The notes below the pieces were generated by a model. That model searched no databases. It saw only the letters and a program-made list of their open reading frames with translations, and was not told the origin of the DNA. A program made the translations under genes and the position numbers. Shown piece after piece: positions 54,083 to 64,000 of a stretch of 64,000 nt of DNA (positions are counted from its first letter, which is position 1; every line of letters starts with the position of its first letter). Source of the stretch: Blastomussa wellsi (lineage: Eukaryota; Cnidaria; Anthozoa; Scleractinia; Plerogyridae); assembly GCA_947652115.1 (NCBI GenBank), contig OX393563.1:26267294-26331293 (forward strand), read 5' to 3'.

Positions 54083-55504
54083 CCTGATAAACATCATCAG
54101 CGTAAAATCGTCGGAAGATCGTGTTTGTCAATCACTGCGCGCGTGGAGAATTCATGCGGAGTACTTCTATGCATATGGCCTTAATTTCCCATCCTTGGGG
54201 GATATCACATTGCACACGGCGTGGGCATCCAGTCTTCAGTTGCTTAATGGATGAAACTTATGAAACTTAAAGGAGCTCGGTCACGTATGACACAGTTTGA
54301 AAAGTTTAGCCTAAATTTTTCAAATTTGTCAATTACAATCTTTCTCAATCTTCCTCATTCAAAGCCATCCTTGATTCTGTCTAGTTTGTTGCTGCATCTT
54401 TGGTGTTTTTCTACCTTAGTAAACTACTATTTCAAGGTTTCCTTTGATTTGAAGGGAATTTTATACACTGCCAAAGTGACTTTCTTCACGGTGACTGTGC
54501 CCCTTTAATGCTGCCGTTGTGCTGCATAGCTTTTCTGCGGCCAGGAGTCCATGTTTCCAGGGGTTCCCGCATACAAAAAAACAATGAATAATCAAAGTGC
54601 TTTGACAATGCTTTGTCCCGCAGAGCAAAACAGGACGATATGTGACCATTCTGTTGTCAACCGTGAGCTGGTGATATGCCATGAATCATGAAAAGCGGAA
54701 GGCCGGAATGGCATTGTTTCCATCGGAGCTGCATGTACGATAATAGCAGTTGCTGCATCGGATTTAGCTCAGAAATGCACCCACCGAATGGAAAACGACC
54801 TTCTTTTATACAATCTCACAGGACACTGCTCAAGGATCCTAGTACCCGGAAAGAGACGACGAAACATCATCGTGCATTACGTGCATGTTGTATTTTATGT
54901 CTTAATAAATATATCAGAAACATTTGATATTTATCAGATGATTGTAGAACTTGCTTTGTGTTACTGAGTTTGGTTTTGACAAGTAAGTATTCTGATCTAG
55001 CCATCGATCCAGCATTTGCACGGAATTGTGAGATGCGAATCAGCAAAATATCTTTTTAATGCAAAACTATCTTTGCATAACTGCCTCTGAAAAATAAAAG
55101 ACAAAAACATAAAAAATTACCTTTGAAACAACGATAACCTCAAAACTGAGTTCACAATTTTGCGCGCTGACATGGAACGAAAAGAGTGACAAAAATGGGC
55201 ACATGGCCTGTTTGAATTCAATTGGAGTGATCTAGGAAACAAACACGGCTGTGTTATCACATTGAGGGAAACGAAAATAACTGCTCGCAGTCATAGACTA
55301 AATGAAGAGTTTTTACATTGAAGCTAAGGTTTAGGAACAATTATTTGTCTTAGCTGTGGTAAACAGTTTTAAGGAAAATGGATTGTGCGTACAGATGTCC
55401 TCCGACAACACCGGCTATGCGTAATTTGCATATGGATCGAAAGTGGAATATCTGTCGTTGAAAATGGCACAAAAAGGCTAAAATGGCTTAAACAGTCTGA
55501 CGAT

Positions 55505-55990
55505 TTAGTGGAATTTATTGTATATCTAAGTGTTTATGGTCCAGGAATTAATTTATTGGCCGTTCCGCCGTTATCTTTGGTTCCGATCAAAATGGCGAAT
55601 GTTAGGGAAAATCTTGAAGTTCTGTACTCTGCAGTGAAGAGTACCCACAAATTTTATTACATAATTTAAACTTTTACGTTGTTGTTATTACTTTTGAGTT
55701 ATAACAGACTTGATTTTTTTAATAGATCAGGTCCCACATTCGAGAAAAATGCTTTTTTCAACAAAGTTACGTTTCGCAAATTCCTGAGTTTGTCGGGAAG
55801 TATTTTCGAAAAATCACAACTTAATGAAATTTTGTTGGATGCAGTTATTAAGCCTTCGTTTTGTTTGTTTAAACTACCGAAGAAAAACGAAACTTTAACA
55901 TGTAAAATACTCAGCTCGTTTGGATAAGCAGTGACGTTTTGGCAGCGACCAATATATATTTATAGTCAAATTGTTGAGTCTCCGATGAGG
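55505..55990. repeat. right arm of a long inverted pair
   Basis: Inverted match to 52860-53440. The + strand frame here reads GPGINLLAVPPL and STHKFYY, and the other arm on its minus strand reads GSKINLLVVRPL and SAHKFYS, so similarity holds at protein level too. I recognise no family. Confidence 0.65.
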
Positions 55991-58728
55991 AATTGTGTGG
56001 TTTTTAGGTGATTTGAAAATTACCCCGCAAAAATTGTAAAAATATCCAACTGATCCAAATAAATGTAATATTTTTTAATGGAATATAATGGTTGACTTTC
56101 AGTGCAAATATTAGGGAATTCGGTGAAGGTCCAACATTTGTCTTGTCGCGGGAATTTCGTGGGAAAGTACGTCTTAAACTGTGGTCGAACAGCGAGTTGA
56201 CGCGTTTTGAATGACTGGCCATTTTAAAACGAAGTCAAAAGAAGTTTTCAGAAAGATATCAAAAAGTTGATGTCAAAGATTACTTCTCGGTGCAACGTTA
56301 AGACGCACAACATTGCAAGACAAAAGATAGCCTGCAGGGAAACTACTCGGTAGTATGCATGAATTGATGAAATTAATCTAGAATAGGAAATTGCAATTAG
56401 AATGGAAAGAACCTTACATGAATAAAAATCATTATGAAAACGATAAATCATCTGATTGTAATGGTGGTAGAGTTTTTAAACTGGGTAGAGCCGGACAGAG
56501 CTCAAGGGCTCCTCGTCAGGAGAATGATAGAGATTTCAGGCTAGTCTGGCCTGGGATTACAAAAATGGAACTGTTTAGATTAAGATAAAGGTTTCAGAGC
56601 CCCAGTAGCAGATCGTTGTCAAAATTTCACAGTGTCTATTTTTTTTTCCAGTAATGGTAAGTCAGGACGGGCTTTCTGTTTGTCACTCTGTCATGTCATG
56701 TCTGTCATGTCTGTCACACATTTACGTGATTTTGTTGGCTTTTACCGTTCAAAATCAGTTTTTATTAGACAGTATTTTGTCAGAAGTCCGTCTGGGACAA
56801 ATTTCCCCTCCTTCTAGTATAAAGCTATAAACTGAAGAAATAAACAGACAAAAATATATGCTCTTTTGGCACTAAGCCTTGGATATGTCTATATAATTGT
56901 GCACGTATAAAATGGCAAGGCTATAGGAAGTAATTTAATTTAACCATACTGCATTGACTCAGCATATAGGCATGATGAAGGAAAATGAAATTAAAAATGC
57001 GTTTATCTCTATAGCATCCGACTTTAAATCGATAAGGAGGAGATAAAATAAAAAACAGGTGTTCTAAACCTTATATGAAAGGAAGATCTTTATAATAATA
57101 AGATTACATGAGAGGACGTTGTAATTTTCTGCACCAACTGATTCCAAAGCAATTTAAAGGGGCCTGGTCACCCACACCTTTGTTATCGTTTACATGCGAG
57201 AATTTTAGTATTATATGTTACGCGGAGCGTGTCGAAACGAAAATGTACTAAAAGCAATTTAAACACTTCCGTAACGTACAGCAATACAATATGATTGCGC
57301 TTCACCATACAATTTCCATAATTTCGATGCAATCGAAAATGACGGAGGCTTACTAGGGCCCTGTAACCATCCTTGCTCCTTTTTGGTTTAGTATCACCTC
57401 TTTTGTGTTTTTCTTCCTTAGTAAACTATTAGTTTTAGGCTTCCTACATTGGTTCATCGCAAAAAAATAACTCAAAATATCGTGACGTAGTTCATTTTAA
57501 ACCAGCTACTTCTTACCCTATGGATCTGAAAAGCCTCACGTTCCCCTCCTTGTTTCCAGTGGAGTCAGTTTCGTTTTTATTCTCACTCGCGCCTCGTGCA
57601 GAATAACAACTTCCTCATTTTGTGATATCCGAAAATCCGAAGTGTCAAAAGAGACAAAATATTGAATATAATCAGAATTTAGAGCTTCTATACCACCAAT
57701 TAAAGCATTCGAAGTTTAAAGTAAATAAGATCAAATCTGAATATGCGAATGCTGTCAAATGGTCTGATGCAAATGTGGACTTTTTTAATGTTAAATTACA
57801 ACGTATCACGTGGCGATGAATTATCGAGAAATGGCATGCCAGTTTTCTTTTTTAAACAATAAAAGTAAATTTAGAATTTTACAACCAAAAAGAAGAAAGG
57901 CAGCAGAGAAATTTTAACCAGTCTAATTTTAGCTTGATAGTCGATGCTTGCACAGCTCAATAAGTAAATTAACCACCGATAATGAGCCGAAGAGGTCGAA
58001 TGGAAATTTTATAAATAAAGAAAGATTTCGCTATCAGTTAATTCATCTTAACTTCTCTGAAAAGACCGAGATGTCTGATAAAGAGTGGTTTTTCATATCG
58101 CTCCCTGGGGACTATCATACTATAGGAAAGGGCAAACGAAACAATCTCTGGAAAAGTGGCCATTCATTGTGGATCGAAAAGGTTTCCACTTTTTCAGCTC
58201 TTTTGAGTTAAGCTTGCAGTTTTTGGGAAATCCTTGTTTTTAATATGTCTAATATCTGCCGATTAGCGTAAGCGTTTCAGTTTACATATCTAATCGAATT
58301 AAAAGCTACCAATTCTGAATTTTGAAAGAATATGGCACGATTAACTTTATCTTGGAACTTGAACCCGATGTATTAAATACTTTTTCTGTGATCTGGGTTT
58401 CAAAGTTCCATGTTATCGCTTGTGCTACCCAGATATTTTGCAATTTTGAAAGCTAATATCTCCTTCAATATTAAATGTAAAGAGCTAAAAAACATTCGAT
58501 TATTAAGTTTCACGAGCCTTTCAAATGTCAGGATTCCATTTGTATATATAGCATGGTACCCGTCTCTAAGCAAAATTGTATGCTTAAATGAGACAAAAAT
58601 GTAGGCAATTACAGCTCTTGATCGATCCTGGGTCCAAGTTAATTCCCTGCTACAATCATTACGGTTATAAACTTCGGCGAACATTGTCAGTCGTGATCCA
58701 TGCAGTATCCAATGCAGTACAGTAGGCA
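55991..58728. other. no feature recognised
   Basis: AT-rich, short open frames only. The block TTTGTGTTTTTCTTCCTTAGTAAACTATTA near 57400 resembles TTTGGTGTTTTTCTACCTTAGTAAACTACTA near 54400, a hint of another diffuse repeat. Confidence 0.4.
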
Positions 58729-58734
58729 TTCTCG

Positions 58735-59055
58735 TTCCCAGCGCCGCTTGTTCCTCTTAGACGGTTGGACCTGTACATGAGGAACAAGTGGCATGTACTA
58801 AAACCAGGAATACTGGAACACCGGAACACCGGAACACCGGAGCAGCGGAACACTACAAAACACGGAACACCGGAACACCGGAACACCGGAACACCGGAAC
58901 ACCAGAACATCCTGGAACACCCGAAATTTATTGGCATTTTATGGTATTTCTGGTGTTCCGGGGTGTTCCGGTGTTCCGTGTTTTTGTTCCGGTGTTCCGG
59001 TGTTCCTGGTTTTAGTACATGCCGGATCGAACAAGTGGCTTTGGGGATACTTAAG
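58735..59055. mobile_element. fold-back element with GGAACACC minisatellite arms
   Basis: Outer part CCGCTTGTTCCTCTTAGACGG, TGAGGAACAAGTGGC resembles the 22527 MITE. Inside, GCATGTACTAAAACCAGGAA and TTCCTGGTTTTAGTACATGC are perfect inverted repeats. Between them are about ten CGGAACAC units on the left and several inverted GTGTTCCG units on the right. Confidence 0.7.
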
Positions 59056-59094
59056 CGATAGACCACACTTTCTGTGGACGTTAACCTCGTGCAA

Positions 59095-59348
59095 TTTTCT
59101 GTACTAATTGTTATTATAATTTCAACCTGTGAGGTATTTTGAGAAAATGACATCATTTTCTCAAATTCTCAACCAAGTCTTGGAACAAGGAGAATTGATG
59201 GCGGCTGTAAACCCTCTGAAATAAAAGTCTAAAAAACATGACTTCTAAAGTTTGTAACGGGTTGAAATTTGGCAAGACATCTAGGACATTTGTATTGTGC
59301 ACGAAAATATAAAAATATAAATATCAAGAATTTGATCATAGTAGCACT
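59095..59348. mobile_element. half copy of the 63593 TTAA MITE
   Basis: From TACTAATTGTTATTATAATT to GTAGCACT, with TTAA at 59349-59352. Carries GAAAATGACATCATTTTCTC and CCTTGTTCC-complement AAGGAGAATTGATGG. The opposite arm is missing. Confidence 0.75.
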
Positions 59349-59580
59349 TTAAAAATATGCGTATTTTTTGGGGTCACATCGTTGTGGCGATTGGTAGATC
59401 AGAAAAATATTCATTCAAATTTACAGCAACGTGCAAAATCCTGCATTAGAAGACTCTGTTTTATTGAATAAATCCGTATTGTGGTATTCAAGTCTTGTAT
59501 TTTTTTGGGTAGGAAATTTTGATGCCAGGTATTTTTTTGGGTCTAAATTTTAGGTTTGCACAATGAAGCTCCTTCGGACT

Positions 59581-59593
59581 CCCCCCCCCCCCC
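59581..59593. repeat. poly(C) run
   Basis: About 13 C after GGACT, before the large tandem repeat; its reverse partner, a T run followed by about 17 G, lies after the repeat at 63525-63556. Confidence 0.8.
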
Positions 59594-59670
59594 GTGTATG
59601 ATGCGAGTACCCCCCGGGATCGAAGCAACATCTTCATTTGTTTATCTTGTTGTCTGACTGTTATTCAGAT

Positions 59671-62600
59671 TTCAAACACGCTCGCTAAGTTGCCGAGAAC
59701 ATTTTGTTTAGTCTTCACATTCAATTTGAGCTGACTTCAATCATGGTTCGTTAATGAGCCAAATTAAACTTAACAGAGTTTGCATCAAGATCGGGTCTTA
59801 TAATTTAACTCTTGTTGGCGTTTAGGTAAACTGGAATTCTTTACAGTGGTGTTTCTCGTTATAGCATTTTTTAGGTTATAATTTGGGATTTCCGACATTC
59901 GAGCTATAGTATTTTAGTCAAAAGCAACATGGGAAATTTTAATGAATATAATAACCTATAAACGTTAATTCTCTCAAGAACCCTTTAAAAGAAAACTGAC
60001 AAAACGGGTTTTTGCCAATTTTGAAAAACACACTGTACATAGTTAACTTGGTTATTAACCCGAGGGCTCGCAATTCTATCCCAGAAAACAAGTTTTGTGA
60101 TTTAAGTGTCGTTCACTTTCAATGTGGTTTCTATTTCATATAACTCTAATATAAAATAATGATTAGATTCGCGGGGATTTGAGTATTTCAATTACCCTTA
60201 CACGCACGGTAAGAGCTTTAACAAATAATATATCATCCGCTGCGTTGCGCTCAATGAACTACCATCAGCTACTGATCATGAAAAACAAGACAATTCACAA
60301 TCCCGATGACAGTAGGGCAAAAGGCAAAATTATAGTACCTCAGAATCCAGATGCTTGATCCAATGCGTTCAGCTAGTTTGTACAGGAAGAGTAATTGAAG
60401 AAAACCGACTTCAAGGTCACATTATCAACAAAAGGCCGCAATATTGTAAGAAATTAAAGATAAAGAGACAGCATTATTAATGTCAAGCATCTAGCTCGGT
60501 TACGAAAGTTAACATAATTGAAAGTGAATAATAATCATGAATTCTTCAATTTAATATATTCCATCTCAGATATAAGAAAGGTCGATCAACATGCAAACCG
60601 CAATTCTATTCAACTTTCTCGGTTTCTCTTTCCGTGTGCTTTGGGACTTTGTCAAATGTTCGTCCCATTTTTTTGGTATTTTTCTGCAAAAGGAGGTTTG
60701 TAGAAATTCTTTGTGCCATATTAATTAACATCCGTTGTCTGTTTGTTGTCTGTTTATCCGTTTGTAAATGAAATTATCCGCCATCACACATCACGTAGCT
60801 CTCAGTTACCTTGCTTCAAAATTGCACTAAATCTGTCCCTTTCATCGAAATCTTTCCTAAATAGTCGAAGCGATATCTCTTGAACCTCTTTCAACCTCGA
60901 AGTACAAAATTACACCTAACTGTCGGTTCGAAAAAACGAAAAAAACACTTCCCCTTGAGACCAAATTTCGACGCCATGTCGAAACGCGGTTCTCAACATT
61001 TTGGTGTGTCTTTTTACCGGATGTGCCGCCGGAGATTTCAAACACGCTAGCTAAGTTGCCGAGAACATTTTGTTTAGTCTTCACATTCAATTTGAGCTGA
61101 CTTCAATCATGGTTCGTTAATGAGCCAAATTAAACTTAACAGAGTTTGCATCAAGATCGGGTCTTATAATTTAACTCTTGTTGGCGTTTAGGTAAACTGG
61201 AATTCTTTACAGTGGTGTTTCTCGTTATGGCATTTTTTAGGTTATAATTTGGCATTTCCGACATTCGAGCTATAGTATTTTAGTCAAAAGCAACATGGGA
61301 AATTTTAATGAATATAATAACCTATAAACGTTAATTCTCTCAAGAACGCTTTAAAAGAAAACTGACAAACACACTGTACATAGTTAACTTGGTTATTAAC
61401 CCGAGGGCTCGCAATTCTATCCCAGAAAACAAGTTTTGTGATTTAAGTGTCGTTCACTTTCAATGTGGTTTCTATTTCATATAACTCCAGATGCTTGATC
61501 CAATGCGTTCAGCTAGTTTGTACAGGAAGAGTAATTGAAGAAAACCGACTTCAAGGTCACATTATCAACAAAAGGCCGCAATATTGTAAGAAATTAAAGA
61601 TAAAGAGACAGCATTATTAATGTCAAGCATCTAGCTCGGTTACGAAAGTTAACATAATTGAAAGTGAATAATAATCATGAATTCTTCAATTTAATATATT
61701 CCATCTCAGATATAAGAAAGGTCGATCAACATGCAAACCGCAATTCTATTCAACTTTCTCGGTTTCTCTTTCCGTGTGCTTTGGGACTTTGTCAAATGTT
61801 CGTCCCATTTTTTTGGTATTTTTCTGCAAAAGGAGGTTTGTAGAAATTCTTTGTGCCATATTAATTAACATCCGTTGTCTGTTTGTTGTCTGTTTATCCG
61901 TTTGTAAATGAAATTATCCGCCATCACACATCACGTAGCTCTCAGTTACCTTGCTTCAAAATTGCACTAAATCTGTCCCTTTCATCGAAATCTTTCCTAA
62001 ATAGTCGAAGCGATATCTCTTGAACCTCTTTCAACCTCGAAGTACAAAATTACACCTAACTGTCGGTTCGAAAAAACGAAAAAAACACTTCCCCTTGAGA
62101 CCAAATTTCGACGCCATGTCGAAACGCGGTTCTCAACATTTTGGTGTGTCTTTTTACCGGATGTGCCGCCGGAGATTTCAAACACGCTAGCTAAGTTGCC
62201 GAGAACATTTTGTTTAGTCTTCACATTCAATTTGAGCTGACTTCAATCATGGTTCGTTAATGAGCCAAATTAAACTTAACAGAGTTTGCATCAAGATCGG
62301 GTCTTATAATTTAACTCTTGTTGGCGTTTAGGTAAACTGGAATTCTTTACAGTGGTGTTTCTCGTTATAGCATTTTTTAGGTTATAATTTGGCATTTCCG
62401 ACATTCGAGCTATAGTATTTTAGTCAAAAGCAACATGGGAAATTTTAATGAATATAATAACCTATAAACGTTAATTCTCTCAAGAACCCTTTAAAAGAAA
62501 ACTGACAAAACGGGTTTTTGCCAATTTTGAAAAACACACTGTACATAGTTAACTTGGTTATTAACCCGAGGGCTCGCAATTCTATCCCAGAAAACAAGTT

Positions 62601-63025
62601 TTGTGATTTAAGTGTCGTTCACTTTCAATGTGGTTTCTATTTCATATAACTCTAATATAAAATACTGATTAGATTCGCGGGGATTTGAGTATTTCAATTA
62701 CCCTTAAACGCACGGTAAGAGCTTTAACAAATAATATATCATCCGCTGCGTTGCGCTCAATGAACTACCATCAGCTACTGATCATGAAAAACAAGACAAT
62801 TCACAATCCCGATGACAGTAGGGCAAAAGGCAAATTTATAGTACCTCAGAATCCAGATGCTTGATCCAATGCGTTCAGCTAGTTTGTACAGGAAGAGTAA
62901 TTGAAGAAAACCGACTTCAAGGTCACATTATCAACAAAAGGCCGCAATATTGTAAGCAATTAAAGATAAAGAGACAACATTATTAATGTCAAGCATCTAG
63001 CTCGGTTACGAAAGTTAACATAATT
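59671..63025. repeat. large tandem repeat, three copies
   Basis: Copies start at TTCAAACACGCT: 59671-61035 (1365 bp), 61036-62175 (1140 bp) and 62176-63025 (850 bp, truncated). Copies 1 and 3 share about 200-225 bp between ATATAACTC and CCAGATGCTTGATCC, plus a 25-bp AACGGGTTTTTGCCAATTTT block, that copy 2 lacks. Otherwise they are almost identical. Short open frames (61 and 77 codons) recur once per copy but match nothing I know. Confidence 0.88.
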
Positions 63026-63524
63026 CAAAATTCATCGCGACACCATTACATTCCTATTCTTCTTTTCTATGGTTTAATCTCTTTCATATTTTTATATTTT
63101 TCCATTTGATGACCCTATGCGCAGCAGGAAGCCTTCCAACCGATGTATTCATTTCCTGACTTTGGCTCTCCGTTAGCTTCGGATAAGAATAATGGCATAA
63201 TGGCAAATCTCAATGTCTACCGTGCACGCGGAATTCAATTTGCGGTATGACTGTGTTTACGTAAGGCCGACACTTTCATAAGGAATTCCTGATAAGAATG
63301 AACACAGTCAATTTCTTTCTTGGCTTTTAACAAGTCAGGTCATTGACAGTGCATATGTACACTTGTTTGTGTAATTAATGTTTACTTTATTAATTGTAGG
63401 CTCAATCATCTCAGGGTAAGGATAATTATCAAACTGACTGGATGTGGCACATTGAGCTACATTGACTGGGAGGGAGAATGGGCCCGACGTACTTTTTGGG
63501 GTTAAAAATTTACCCGCTCAGTAT

Positions 63525-63556
63525 TTTTTTTTTTTTTTTTGGGGGGGGGGGGGGGG
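63525..63556. repeat. poly(T)-poly(G) run
   Basis: About 16 T followed by about 17 G; lengths in such runs are unreliable. Confidence 0.8.
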
Positions 63557-63592
63557 TCAATAGATCTGTCACGTATTTTTTTTAGGTCTTAA

Positions 63593-64000
63593 AGTGCTAC
63601 TACGATGAAATTTTCGATGTCCATTTTTTTACCTTTTCGTTAATAGTACGAATTTTGAGGTATCTTGCCAAATTTCAGTCCATTACAAACATTAGAAGTT
63701 GTCTTTTTTGTACTTTTATTTCCGAGAATTTACGGCAGCCATTAATTCTCCTTGTTCCAAGGCTTGGTTGAGAATTTGAGAAAATGACGTCATTTTCTCA
63801 AAATACCTCGCGGGTTGAAATTATAATAACAATTAGTACAGAAAATCGCACGAAGAAGAGCAAAAGCTTTGGACGTTTTCTGTACTTATTGTTATTATAA
63901 TTTCAACCTGTGAGGTATTTTGAGAAAATGACATCATTTTCTCAAATTCTCAACCAAGTCTTGGAACAAGGAGAATTGATGGCGGCTGTAAACCCTCTGA
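63593..64000. mobile_element. TTAA-flanked fold-back MITE, cut by window end
   Basis: TTAA at 63589-63592, then AGTGCTACTACGATGAAATT. The left arm runs to about 63843 (ACAATTAGTACAGAAAA), the loop is about 40 nt, and the right arm starts at about 63879 (TTTTCTGTACTTATTGTTAT) and mirrors it to the end of the window. The distal end lies beyond base 64000; 59095-59348 shows what that arm should look like. Confidence 0.75.

Noticed and set aside
58665..59156. 163-codon frame rich in VFRCSG
   Set aside because: Translation of the GGAACACC minisatellite; similar repeats appear in several frames and on both strands.
60518..62230. 61- and 77-codon frames repeated in the macro-repeat
   Set aside because: They recur only because the DNA is tandemly repeated; no recognisable motif.

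Overview
The window looks like nuclear DNA of an animal, most probably an anthozoan cnidarian such as a stony coral. I infer this from one intron-rich metazoan gene with short exons and consensus GT-AG introns, an AT-rich background, L1/Tx1-type LINEs, tRNA-derived SINEs and a very heavy load of small fold-back (MITE-like) elements. No bacterial operon, CRISPR array or prophage signal is present.

Region 1, bases 1-28537 (+ strand): one protein-coding gene fills the left 45% of the window. By joining splice sites and reading phase I recover 36 exons, with phase kept across every junction, encoding the last 966 residues of a DENND3-like protein: end of the cDENN domain, dDENN domain, linker, a PH-like segment and a seven-bladed WD40 propeller, ending at the stop at 28535-28537. 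The N-terminal exons (uDENN and most of cDENN) lie upstream of base 1. DENND3 is the exchange factor for the small GTPase RAB12 and acts in endosome and autophagy traffic. Its introns hold SINEs, a dead LINE fragment, simple repeats and more than ten fold-back elements, two of them TTAA-flanked.

Region 2, bases 28538-35460: intergenic repeat land. Fold-back elements, half copies of elements seen elsewhere in the window, a decayed Ty3/gypsy RNase H-integrase fragment (minus strand), a possible helicase fragment and a SINE.

Region 3, bases 35461-40709: an almost complete L1/Tx1-type LINE on the minus strand (ORF1, then ORF2 with endonuclease and reverse transcriptase). Each ORF seems to be broken only by one single-base frameshift. 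A 200-N assembly gap (40710-40909) hides its 5' end.

Region 4, bases 40910-48314: two copies of a 2.8-kb segment (A: 40910-44976; B: 45532-48314). Copy A alone carries a 1.3-kb TA-flanked element whose interior is a ten-copy, 114-bp satellite. Each satellite unit is itself a TTAA-bounded fold-back with ends that look like a miniature transposon. Copy B preserves the empty target site.

Region 5, bases 48315-64000: no recognisable gene. It holds nested MITEs, a pair of about 0.5-kb inverted arms 2 kb apart, a palindromic GGAACACC minisatellite, a threefold 1.1-1.4-kb tandem repeat, and a TTAA-flanked fold-back element cut by the window end. The most unusual structure in the window is the transposon-to-satellite array at 42785-44084.
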